The notes under the pieces: generated by a model
Told to the model about the DNA's origin: nothing
The model's database searches: none
The model's input: the letters and a program-made list of their open reading frames with translations, nothing else
Part shown: positions 22,262 to 32,239 of the stretch, in pieces
Layout of the letters: each line of letters starts with the position of its first letter
Numbering within the stretch: the stretch's first letter is position 1
NCBI RefSeq assembly: GCF_021130785.1
Contig: NC_060207.1
Span: 192,098,001-192,162,000 of the forward strand
Reading direction: 5' to 3'
DNA from: Homalodisca vitripennis
Lineage: Eukaryota > Arthropoda > Insecta > Hemiptera > Cicadellidae
Length of the DNA: 64,000 bases
Translations under genes and position numbers: made by a program

Positions 22262-22868
22262 TTTAGGACTTGTCTGAAATCACATAATTTCCATCTTTTT
22301 GGCTTACTTACTGCTGCCCATGATATTTCTGAAAACATCTTTATCTTTTCCAAGGCACAGGGGAACATTACAAACATTACACTTCTAGAAAGCCTGCATT
22401 GGTTTGCCTTCGTGCTGCAAAAGTTGCACCGTCTTCTGTGGATCTGGCTGGTTGATGCCTTGAAGACGAATGTCTTATCTCCAAGGGAACGTTAGACTTA
22501 TTACGATTCAAAACTGTTCCTTCTCTTACTTTGGAAGAAATCTCAACTTTCCTCTTGCTTACTAGCCCATGGACAATTTTTCTTCTGAAGGTTTTCATGT
22601 CTAAGCGGGATACTGGGAGGCACTGGTGGAGGACATATGCATTTACAACAGCTGCATCAACAAAATAAAATAAAATTCTGTGCCACCATTTCTTGCTCTT
22701 CCGATCAATATCATAAACAGATTTCATCTGATCAAAACTGTCAATACAATTCATGTGTTTATTGTACTCATTGATAGCTACAGGGCAAGAAATGGTTATT
22801 CGCTCACCATTTTTTGTCTTCTTTGAATAGTCACTACTTCCCTGGGATTGTGGAAGTTAGAAAGAACG
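22262..22868 (-). pseudogene. piggyBac transposase, C-terminal part
   Basis: Minus strand. From 22868 the frame gives SCPVAINEYNKHMNCIDSFD, QMKSVYDIDRKSKKWWHRIL and FYFVDAAVVNAYVLHQC. These are the YNKxMGGVDxFDQ, RKSxKWWxRIF and DxAxVNAYxL blocks of piggyBac/PGBD transposases. Past 22377, in another frame, NVCNVPLCLGKD resembles the cysteine-rich C-terminal finger. The MGGVD block is changed to MNCID. It lies about 300 bp inside the left terminus and reads toward it, as expected for a transposase 3' end. The N-terminal and catalytic regions are not contiguous with it. Confidence 0.8.
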
Positions 22869-22899
22869 TGGACTGGCCTATTAATTGTCTATTCACTTT

Positions 22900-23640
22900 A
22901 TGGCTGCAACACCAGTGGTGCTAGTAAACCATTGGTGTTCACCTCTTGACATTATTATCGCTTCTGAAACTTCAACAACTTCGCCAACTTCACATTCTTT
23001 CGACTCTACATTCAGTTATCAGAAACAAGTCACCTGTTTACCTGTCCGAAAATTTCAAATTTATTTCCGATATAAGTGAGCGACCTACGAGAAGGGGATC
23101 CACGTTACTTTCAATTCCTGTTCATCGATCGAACTTCTTCAGTAGGTCATTCACTGTTCAGGCATGTCGCCTCTGGAACTCTCTTCCTGATGATATCCGT
23201 ATTATAGAAGGTCGAGCTCGTTTTGGGGCGGGGGTCAGGGGCTTGTTGCTGGGCGGTCTGTGGAGGTGGCGGGTGGCGGTGCTCGTGGTGTGCTTGTGGT
23301 CAGGCTGTGTGTTTGAGAGAATGAATGTAGCAATAACAAGAAAGTCTTTAAAAAGTAAATTGTTAATTTAAGCTTCAATTTATCTTTGTTTGAAATTTTT
23401 CTACATATTAAGCTGATAAATTTGATTTTTAATTGTTACATAGTAGTATATATTTAGGTTAAATTTAAATTTAAAATGGAATTTGTTATAATTTTAAGGT
23501 CATTAAATGTAAATATGTGTATATATACATATACATATATATCTGTATATTATGTGAGGTTGAGTGGTAGAGAGGGCTAAATAGCCCTAACTCCGCCTCT
23601 TGAATAAAGACATATTTCATTTCATTTCATTCATTCATTT
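22900..23640 (+). mobile_element. LINE 3' end, inserted into the piggyBac transposase
   Basis: Plus strand, 5'-truncated. An open frame at 22946-23371 ends with the C-terminal signature of CR1/Jockey-type LINEs (LHSVIRNKSPVYLSENFKF; FTVQACRLWNSLPDDIRII). The 3' UTR contains a stem-loop GAGGGCTAAATAGCCCT (23572-23587) followed by AACTCCGCCTCTTGAATAAA and an ATTTC-repeat tail to about 23640. The same stem-loop and tail close the SINE at 59.5 kb. Confidence 0.7.
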
Positions 23641-24438
23641 CATTATGAAGGAAACAGGATTTTTCCGGACATTTGTCATCGTTCAGTGAAACAAGAAATC
23701 AGTAACACTACGTTTCGAGATCGGTAATCTGATCTCTTCTTCAGGCCGTAATAGGTTTCCAAGTCCTACTTATGTGTATATATTCTTCATCAGGACAAAA
23801 TGGCAAACCCAACTATGTCCCTGGAAATATTTGAGACAGAAAGTATATTACAGAAGCCCGTAGTAGATGATTTTGACCAAAGCAGATTTCCGAGAACTGC
23901 ATAAAAGAACTATATAGTATTTTGATCGAGGCAATACGGCGAACTAAATTGTGACATACGAGTCAGGGAATTTAAACGTAGGTACTTTTTAATCGAAGTA
24001 GGGTTCTTGGCCCTATACGTAAGTATACCTTTTTCTTCCACAGGACAAGGCAAACTCTAATATGGTACTGGAAATATCTTGGACCTGAAATATGTGATAA
24101 AGGGTAGAAATAGACGCTTTTTGACCGAAGTAAGTTTTTGAGACCTCTGTATTGTATTTTCTTACTTGGGGTAACAATGCAGGCTCAGCTGTAACGTTGG
24201 AAATATAATTAATTTGAACCCGAAATGCTCTTCCACTTGCAAAACATAATATATTAATCAAATTAAACTCTGATACTATTTACCATGAACTTAAATAATA
24301 TCTACTAGATGTATGCCTTCTTACGTTTTAAAATTTTCATAGAACTCCATCATATTACATCGCGTAAGTGCTTTTACTAAGTGATATAAGGACTTCGGTT
24401 CTAAAGATTGCGTGCGAAGCCGCGGGTAACAGCTAGTA
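23641..24438. repeat. dispersed repeat block
   Basis: Begins with a module (GAAGGAAACAGGATTTTTCC; AACACTACGTTTCGAGATCG; TGATCTCTTCTTCAGG) that recurs at 24660-24780 and, inverted, at 58670-58770; a short part of it occurs at 17885-17935, 55290-55345 and 55830-55880. It ends with GCGAAGCCGCGGGTAACAGC, a common terminal motif of insect dispersed repeats. No protein is recognised. Confidence 0.6.
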
Positions 24439-24454
24439 GAGAAATAAATCTTAG

Positions 24455-24640
24455 TAAGAAAGTAGTTAAAAGATTATCAGCACATCTGAAAGGCAAGCAC
24501 CATTCAATCTACATTGATAACTTTTTTGGTAGGGTATTACCTAATGGAAGACCTGAAAAAGGATAGTATTAATGCTTGTGGCACTGTCAATGTAATTCGA
24601 CAGTATCTTCCTGAGTTCAAGAGTACATCACTAATGTCAA
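24455..24640 (+). pseudogene. piggyBac transposase, catalytic-core fragment
   Basis: Plus strand. VVKRLSAHLKGKHHSIYIDN followed by FF, then after a frameshift YYLMEDLKKDSINACGTVNV and IRQYLPEF. This is the conserved GxHLxxDNFFTS...L...LxxxGxxACGTxRxNRxxxP block of piggyBac, with the catalytic aspartate of DNFF still present. It is opposite in orientation to the C-terminal piece at 22.3-22.9 kb, so either an inversion or a second copy is involved. Confidence 0.75.
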
Positions 24641-24843
24641 GACTTTGTTTGAAGGTTATTTTTGACGACAGAAGGATTGTGAAGGAAACAGGATTTTCCA
24701 GACATTTGCCATCGTTCAGTGAAACAAGAAATCAGTAACACTACGTTTCGACATCTGCAATCTGATCTCTTCTTCAAGTAAAGAACTAACCTAATACATA
24801 ATTACAAACTAGGTTAAAATAAAGAAATATTACCAAAGCGTTG

Positions 24844-25062
24844 CGGCACGCCTAAGTCAAGAATCACAACCACCACGTGTTGTTTGTCAACTTCATTAAC
24901 TCTATAAACATGCACTTAATAAAAAAACTATTGTACACACCCTGTATTCATTAAAACTGAACTACGGAATACAGGTATACGTCTTCATAAGTGCATACTG
25001 AAGTTAGTGAAGTTGACAAACAACACGGTGGTTGCGATTCCTGACTTAGGCGTGCCACATAC
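24844..25062. repeat. palindrome with ~70-bp arms
   Basis: GGCACGCCTAAGTCAAGAAT at the left is the inverted match of CTTAGGCGTGCC at the right, and the arms also share ACAACCACC / TGTTGTTTGTCAACTTCA. A third copy, matching 24844-24985 in reverse, lies at 26465-26616. Confidence 0.8.
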
Positions 25063-25134
25063 TCGTATACACATAAGTAGGACTGGGAAACCTATTACGG
25101 CCTAGGAAGAAGTCCTACCCATTTCCTATGTACT

Positions 25135-26464
25135 TTGGGTATAAGGGAGAATTTCTTATTAAGGTTACGCAACATTCCAAAATAAAAGTTTTTTGTTACG
25201 TTGAGGCATGTTAGTATTAATTTCTCTGTTTTCCCATAAGCCACTGTTAAAATGCCATCACAATGTCAAGGAAGCCCACCAGATTAAAGTAACGTGAGTG
25301 AAAACATTCATGACTTTTTTCTTTAAGGTTGGTATTATAACAGTGTTTAAATAATATATAAAATGCATTAGACGATTTAAATTCATCACTGGCGCGATTT
25401 GAGCAAGCTTTTGATATTAACTTTTTATTTAATATCTGCATTACACTACTGATCAAGCACTGTTTACTTAATATTTGATCAAATTTAAATGTAAACAGAA
25501 ATTTCAGCCAATTTGTCAACATAAAACTGAAGGTGTTAACAGCTGTTCAGTGCCAGTATAATTTGGATTATGAAACGTAAAAATTACATTTTTTCTGAAT
25601 TTCAAAATATTCCAGATAACTTTTCTTATATTTTGCTTCATAAAAACCTTCCTCGGATTTAAATGGACATTTTACACAAAGAATTTTAACCGAATTAACC
25701 TGAATGCGTACTCACGACGCATGTGTTAGATAAGGCAATGAAACTGCAGCCACATTTTAGTTATCTCTATAAACATAAGTTTGTTGTACTTCTTGATTAC
25801 ATATTATATCATATTTTTGCAGTTAAAAAACTGCATTTATAAATTACCAGCCCAATTCTTTTAGTATAGATTGCTTTTCTAATGAAGATCGGTTCTGTGT
25901 TTTAAATTTTATGCTCTCTCCACTTTAACCAATTATTATACAAGAAAATAATGACAATAAAAATATCTTATTCAGAAAAAATTGTAAGAGACATCTCTTG
26001 AGATACTTCGGAGTATATTCTTTTAAAATTCTAAATTAATGATATAGCAACGATATCAGATCAGTACCATAATTAGAAGTAAGAAAATCAATAATTACGT
26101 CATGTGACTACCGTAAGAATTTGCCATCATTCAGCACACAAAGCGTATATTGCGTAATTCGGCAGGCGTGTATGTCTATTTAGCGGCGAACAGTGTTTCC
26201 GGATTTTACTTAAAAATATACGATATATCAAGTACAATCATATGGCGGCTATGAATGTTGTGCCTGTGTCAGGCCTGTCCGGCATCTGTAGCTTCAAGAT
26301 TCTACTCCAAAATATTATAAACTTTATTATTTATTCTCGTAGACAATTTATATAGCCTACTGCAATATGCTTCAGATATTCATTTCTTAATTTAAATATT
26401 ATATTATAAGGTACGCGACACGTGGTTTGGTTTAAAATGAAAAGAGCAAGGAAGGAAACCTATT
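25135..26464. other. AT-rich interior of the foldback, no gene seen
   Basis: No protein family recognised on either strand. Confidence 0.4.
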
Positions 26465-26617
26465 GAGAAATGTATGAAGACGTATTGTGACCTGTATTCC
26501 GTAGTTCAGTTTTAATGATTAGTGTTGTGTATAGTTTTTTATTAAGTGCATGTTTATAGAGTTAGTGAAGTTGACACACAACATGGTGGTTGTGACTCCT
26601 GACTTAGGCGTGCCACA
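26465..26617. repeat. inverted copy of the 24.8-kb block
   Basis: About 145 bp (GACCTGTATTCCGTAGTTCA; TTATTAAGTGCATGTTTATA; CTGACTTAGGCGTGCC) match 24844-24985 in reverse complement, 1.6 kb away. With the palindrome this makes a foldback structure 24844-26617. Confidence 0.8.
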
Positions 26618-26639
26618 TATACACATAAGTAGGATACAC

Positions 26640-28100
26640 TTAAACATTTGATAGTGCCGAAATGGTTTGAGACATAATAGCGTTACAATTTAGTATGAAT
26701 GTTTATTCAATGCCTACTACTAGTATGGAAACTATCTCTGTGTTTGTATCGTCATGACGCAAAATACATTGCTTATTACCTCTTTCCAGTAGTCAACAGA
26801 ACTGAAATGTTGCATGTAAATTCTAATCCTGTAATGTTTTTTAAAAATATATAACAATTACTTATTTAATTACAACAGCTGTATACCGTTATACATCAGT
26901 GTTTAGTAACTGAGTTATTTTTGTGTATAAGTGTAACTTACTTTACTATAACTATTTAACAAAGTAGGATATCGTTTAAAAAGAATTTGATGTGACTGAG
27001 GTGCAAAAGGCTTATTTTATTAAGTCCATTATAAATTGAAATATTACGCCTCAACTCTAATTGTATATTTTAGATGACGGATGTTTAAAGATTGTTTCTG
27101 TAAAAACAAAATTATTATCATAACGTAAATATTTAAAAACTACCGATGATATTTCAATTATAACTGGTTTTCTGTTGAAACAATTTGAGTACAAAACACC
27201 TCAAATAAATAATAAATTGCTAAAAAAACCCTAAGTAATTGTAAGGTTCAGACACATTTAATGAATATTTATTTGTTTATGTGACTCTTAACAATTGGAA
27301 AATATGTTAACGGATTGAAGTAGCACATGAACAATGTTTATAGACTGGTGTAGTCACTTCCACGAAAGGAATAACTTTGTTCCTGCTACATATATGGTTT
27401 AGGTAGAAAACAGACTTGGTGGTGTCGCGCGCCATGCAAAGATCCCACGGGCTACGAACTTAGTCGGCTGCTCGTTCCCCCGCATTCCAATCTTTTTATA
27501 AACTCATCTTCCGGTCCCAACCTTTGTTTTGTTTCTCGACCATATCGGCTAATGACTCGATACACCCAGCTCCTAAATAGTCCTTAATATTTTGCGCACT
27601 TGTTTTCCAACAACCCAATCCCTTTTGGAAGTTCTTAATCAATATATATATGTACACAAAAATTATAATTTAAATTATTTTGTAGAATTTTTTAATAGCT
27701 TGGAACCCATTTGAGGTTCAAGATTTTGAAGGTCGCAATAAAAATACTTAATGAGTAGCCCATCTCGTGGCATATGGTTTAACACTGCTTTTCCCTACCG
27801 AATACCGATACCTTTGGTACAATAAAAACTGAAAATTGTTGCCCTACTTTCAAGACAAATTTAGGATTTCTAAAGCATTTTAAAACCTAGAAGAAGACAG
27901 CCATGCCATAAATTGTTTACTATAATTTGTTTTTCTAAAGAAGATCCCTGACGGAGCTGGGTCCAGACGACCTCTATTACAATCTAAACATATTATTTCA
28001 AACTTCTACCACATAAAAGTATGCACCTATATCACTTTGGAAATTTTTTTACTGATTGGTTTGTATTCATACATTTATTCGAGTAAAAGAAAAATATTTT
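26640..28100. other. AT-rich stretch, no gene seen
   Basis: One GC-richer patch at 27420-27560 (GTGTCGCGCGCCATGC) has no recognised function. Confidence 0.4.
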
Positions 28101-28109
28101 GATTGCTAT

Positions 28110-28280
28110 TGAGGATTGTGATAACCAAAAACAATTTTCTGTTTAAAATATAAGCTTTTTTTACGTTAACTTATCATTATTCCTTATTCTTATTCTGCAT
28201 TTTGTGTGTGTCTTATGAAGAACGACATACAACAAATTTAAAGTTCACGTTAATAATTAAAGGCGTAATTAGTGTTACCC
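28110..28280. repeat. dispersed repeat, related to 49310-49515
   Basis: Shares GAAGAACGACAT, ACGTTAATAATTAAA and GCGTAATTAGT in the same order with 49310-49515. Confidence 0.6.
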
Positions 28281-28372
28281 TCGGCCGTAGCTTACTTTGT
28301 CAAAGCACTTATAATATTTGAATGTTGAATTTAGCTCCAATTCACATTCCTTTTATTGGAGTGTGTAGTATT

Positions 28373-28658
28373 TGACGCTGTCTCAGACTTCACTCCTGGA
28401 ATGAGATCCAAAGAAAGTCGGCAACGACGAAGCTCAAAACGAAGCTTTAAAACCTTTTCGACATCAGAGACACCTATAAATAGAAGAAGTGGTGTTCTCA
28501 TTAACTCATCATGTGCACAGCTCAGTTCTGAGTTCACTCGATGTTCTGATATGGTCTCTAGGCATGATAGAAAGGGTTTGTTCAATTTGAATTTAGAATT
28601 TCTTTGGATCTCTTCAGACGAACGAGATACTAGGAGTCAAGTCTGAGACAGCGTTAGA
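28373..28658. mobile_element. MITE-like element with terminal inverted repeats
   Basis: ACGCTGTCTCAGACTT at the left is matched by AAGTCTGAGACAGCGT at the right; the arms extend imperfectly through ACTCCTGG and GAGATCCAAAGAAA. About 285 bp long. Open frames on both strands inside it have no recognised family. The target duplication was not resolved. Confidence 0.6.
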
Positions 28659-28659
28659 T

Positions 28660-29860
28660 AACAGATGCTGCAATTAAAGGAAAGTGAAATGTAGTTATTT
28701 ATCATTTAAATTGAATACACCCTTTCTACCATAGCTACGTTATGTTTAAAAAACTCGGTTGCTCCATATTCCGTCCATTTCCAGTACTATTGTAGCGTTT
28801 GTCCCGATCAAGACAACGTATAGTAATGAAAACCAACTTTGATCATACAGCACCATCTTTCGGCTCTTTTAATTTACTTTTGATCTAAGATTCTTGAATT
28901 AGTTACATAGTTAGTCTAGTAGACTAGTAAATGGGAGCCATTTTGAGCATTTACTTTGAGCTTAAAAAAGGTTGAGGTAAGATTTCAACTTTAAGTTTAA
29001 TTATTTTAAGTTTAATTTAGCACTACTTGGTATTGAATAAGTCTGAACAGATGAGTTAAGAAAAATAGTGTTTTTTAGCGTAACTGTTCAATACAACTTT
29101 GACAAGCTGTTCTTTCGTACTGGATTGAGATAGAGACCTCTAGTCTGTGGCATTGTTCTTCTTTTATAAAAACCTTTAAAATAAAGTGTGTTGATGGGGT
29201 TTGGATTTAAAAATTTTGACTTGACCACCCAACCCCCATTTTGGGTTGAGGGGCTAAGTTCTCATGTAGCGCAAAAATCATCATTTGTCATTATATAACT
29301 ACCCCCCCCCCCCCAAAGGATATCGGTTTGTTTAATACCGTTCAAAAGTTAGAAGGTGGGGGGTGGGACTTTTAGGACACCCGGTATATATTTAGACTAT
29401 ATATAAAGTCAATGTATAAGGATCACCTGCAGACTTTAAATTTGTACTCTTCTAATACTATGCCCCATTTATCATTTAGTCGGCTGCTAAGACATAGAAG
29501 GTGTATACCACACGCTTTCCTATCCAACTGCGGGACCGTGGGAAACCTTGCGTTGAACGAAAGAGTTGATACTCCGCCTAGTGAATCTGTTTAGATGTTG
29601 TTTAATCTCTTTAGATACAGATAGACAGCAGTTTGAGCTGTCACTGTGTTCCTGCCAGTTCCTGAGAGCTTCGCCCTCCTGTCGATTACCATCCAAGCCA
29701 GTGTAAGAGACTAAAATCTACTACTAAAACGCTTCTAGCTAAAAATATATGATGGAATACAACTCCACTATCTCTTCCGAGGGATGGCTCACACATTGGG
29801 AAGGGTTTAGATTAAGAATAATTTCGTTAGCTGGCCGGGCGAACCGCGCAAGGACCACGT
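28660..29860. other. no gene seen; C-run and low-complexity patches
   Basis: Contains a C-run at about 29303-29315 and a GGTGGGGGGTGGG patch near 29357, followed by GACACCCGGTATAT. No coding signal is recognised. Confidence 0.4.
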
Positions 29861-29866
29861 ATAGGG

Positions 29867-30188
29867 TAAACGGACTGTAGGTCCACGTCGTAAAACTGTC
29901 GGGAGCATTTCTTATGCTCCCGGCCTGGGACCCACTGTCCGACTCACGGGTTTCTTTTGACGAGGGGTTGACAAGGGATCGTCGTACTCACACTGCAGCA
30001 CTTGAACGGATGTTTCGAGATCTATACTGCAAGAGCTTAACTTTAGAGGTTAACTTTAGTCAACTGCTCTGTGTAAACATTGTTTTATGGTAGCACAATC
30101 ATGTGTAAAATTAATTTAACAACTATATTTTTAATTTGGGTAAACGGACTGTAGGTCCACGTCGTAAAACTGTCGGGAGCATTTCTTA
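29867..30188. repeat. 51-bp direct repeat pair
   Basis: GGGTAAACGGACTGTAGGTC through GGGAGCATTTCTTA at 29867-29917 recurs exactly at 30138-30188. Confidence 0.9.
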
Positions 30189-30409
30189 CCTACTACTTAA
30201 GGGTGGACAATGGGTGCAGTAATATTTGCAACCTATCGTTAGCGGCATACCGTCGCTATATGTAAGTTAGTATGTCTCTGTAGGCAGATACTCTAGGGAA
30301 GTTATAGCATGACCGGTGGGATGCGCGTTAGGAGTGGAGGAGTTGAGCGCGTGGGGGCACAATGTAAAGTAGGGGAGTGAATACGGTGCTACTAACCCTA
30401 CTGAGAGTT

Positions 30410-30445
30410 TTCGGCTCCCGGCTCATAGTGGTGGCGGGAGCCGAA
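30410..30445. repeat. 11-bp perfect hairpin
   Basis: TTCGGCTCCCG and CGGGAGCCGAA flank a 14-nt loop. The function is unknown. Confidence 0.8.
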
Positions 30446-30460
30446 TATTGTAGTGTTTGC

Positions 30461-30622
30461 CAACATTTCTAGACCCTTATGTTCTTACCACGGTGGTCTT
30501 TTATGATAAGCTATTTAATATAGGAGACCTTGAGAATATTTGAACATTTCTAGACTCTTTTGAAGTTACGGCGACGGACTTTTATGATGGGGAATTCAAT
30601 ACAGGAAATCTTGGAAATATTG
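30461..30622. repeat. diverged ~81-bp tandem duplication
   Basis: Two units beginning AACATTTCTAGACYCTT and containing GGWCTTTTATGAT and TTGRGAATATT lie back to back. Confidence 0.55.
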
Positions 30623-30624
30623 GG

Positions 30625-31084
30625 ACTGGATGTACGTGATCTTAACAATGACTATGTTTTGCCGAAATTGTGTTCATAGCTCACCCTTCTTAATGAGTTC
30701 GCAGTAGAGATACCTGGTGGTAAGAAAGGGTTCTCATAAATTGGGAAAGGGTAGGAATTTATATTATTCTTGATCTCCAACGACGACAACAGTTCAGAAT
30801 TGTAATTGTTACGCTTTGTTAGCCATTAAAATTCAATTTATCATATACTAACCGTGTAAGCTTCAGGATTTACGATAGTAGATACAATTATACACTACAA
30901 AATTTTCAACTGACATAGCCTAGCTGCTAAATTAAAAATTAATATAAAACTGGTTAAACTAATTTGTCAATATACACAGTAGAATAAGAAAAAACTCAGT
31001 TTTATCTACCAACTTGTATCAAGTTAATTTAATGATGTATACTTAAAATAACAATAACGCCAACGATCCACACGCAATAGTTAA
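30625..31084. other. no gene seen
   Basis: AT-rich, with no recognised feature. Confidence 0.4.
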
Positions 31085-31426
31085 CATAACAAAACCCCGT
31101 TGTCGATGAAAATTATTTATTGTTCTTCGAACTACACCCCAAATCAAAATTGTTCAGATTACTTTTAGTATGTTTGCGTTTTCTTACTTTGTTGGGCGTA
31201 CTAAAAGAATTGCCAATTGGACTTATTTTTTCCTCCTTCAAAATTCGTCTCAGCGTAGGCCTACTTTCAGAAATTCCAGTTGCCTCTACGACACGCTGTT
31301 GAACTTTCTTCTAATTTATAAGTTTGATGGTTTCTACTTCCCGTTTCATAAAATGGGAAGCACTTCTCTTGCTTGGCCGTGTATAACCTTTCTACCTCCA
31401 ATTTTACTTTTTACATTATGATCCAT
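31085..31426 (-). pseudogene. IS630/Tc1-like transposase N-terminal remnant
   Basis: Minus strand from ATG 31426. GRKVIHGQAREVLPIL is followed, with frame changes, by a VVEATGIS-type helix, RRILKEEKISPIGNS, FSTPNKVRKRK, NNFDLG and, in another frame, VVRRTINNF. This order (GQAREI ... VxxATGVSxxTVxRI ... STPxKxRxR ... LDDFDxxVIRRTI) is the start of the invertebrate IS630-type transposases of the Tc1/mariner superfamily. There are at least two frame changes and one stop; the DDE region is not present nearby. Confidence 0.55.
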
Positions 31427-31429
31427 CTC

Positions 31430-32170
31430 AAACTCTTTACTTAAAACGTAATGAGCACAACGCAATTAATTCACAAATTGTATTACAACTCGTGAATTGG
31501 CACAAGCGAATGTTTTTTGGGCGGCACGTATAGAAGACTGGAGACCGAAGTTCACAAGGCTAAATATGGCAACAGATTGAGCCGCTCCACCCCCCACCAC
31601 TTTAGTTCCGTCTTTGCCTACGGCGCATCTCGAAGTCACCGGTCATGCTATAAATTCTCTACTATACGTTTCGTTTACTGTTTGGTTTATATGCTAAGGG
31701 CCACTATTTAAGGTAATAAAATATTTGTCTTCGTATAGGTGTCTATTTAACGTAATTTGATATAACTATAAATGTGATAATATATTAGATATGAACTAAA
31801 TGGTAGTTATATTAACAGTGTTAATAAAACAATAAATCATCCATTTCAATTAAATTGTACTACGAGTAACGCGTCTACTGCATATACAGTATTATACCAA
31901 CGATGGATCAAGATAAGGAATAACTAATACAAACGTACTGCAGATGTTTATGATTCATTAGGATAATGCCGCATTGGACAGATAGTAATATAATGATACT
32001 CGTATGTGGAATTCGTTTAGATATAATCCCAATTAATTATTAATACACTTCATATGCGATAGCTTGAGTAAACTACTGTTAATATTTACTGCTTTAATAG
32101 TACGCTGTGCGAATGTGGTGGAAGCATCACTGACAGAGTGAAGAATAAGTGCAGATAGGAAAACTAATCA
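31430..32170. other. no gene seen
   Basis: AT-rich, with no recognised feature. Confidence 0.4.
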
Positions 32171-32191
32171 CGGCCAGGTCAGTTTTGAAAA

Positions 32192-32237
32192 GTAGGACAG
32201 TTAGTCCACGGGTGTTGGCGTGGACTAACTGTCCTAC
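32192..32237. repeat. 19-bp perfect hairpin
   Basis: GTAGGACAGTTAGTCCACG (32192-32210) and its exact complement (32219-32237) flank an 8-nt loop. Weaker outer pairing exists between AGTTTTGA (32181) and TCAAAACT (32266). Part of the stem resembles the 51-bp repeat at 29867 (GGACTGTAGGTCCACG). Confidence 0.85.
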
Positions 32238-32239
32238 CC

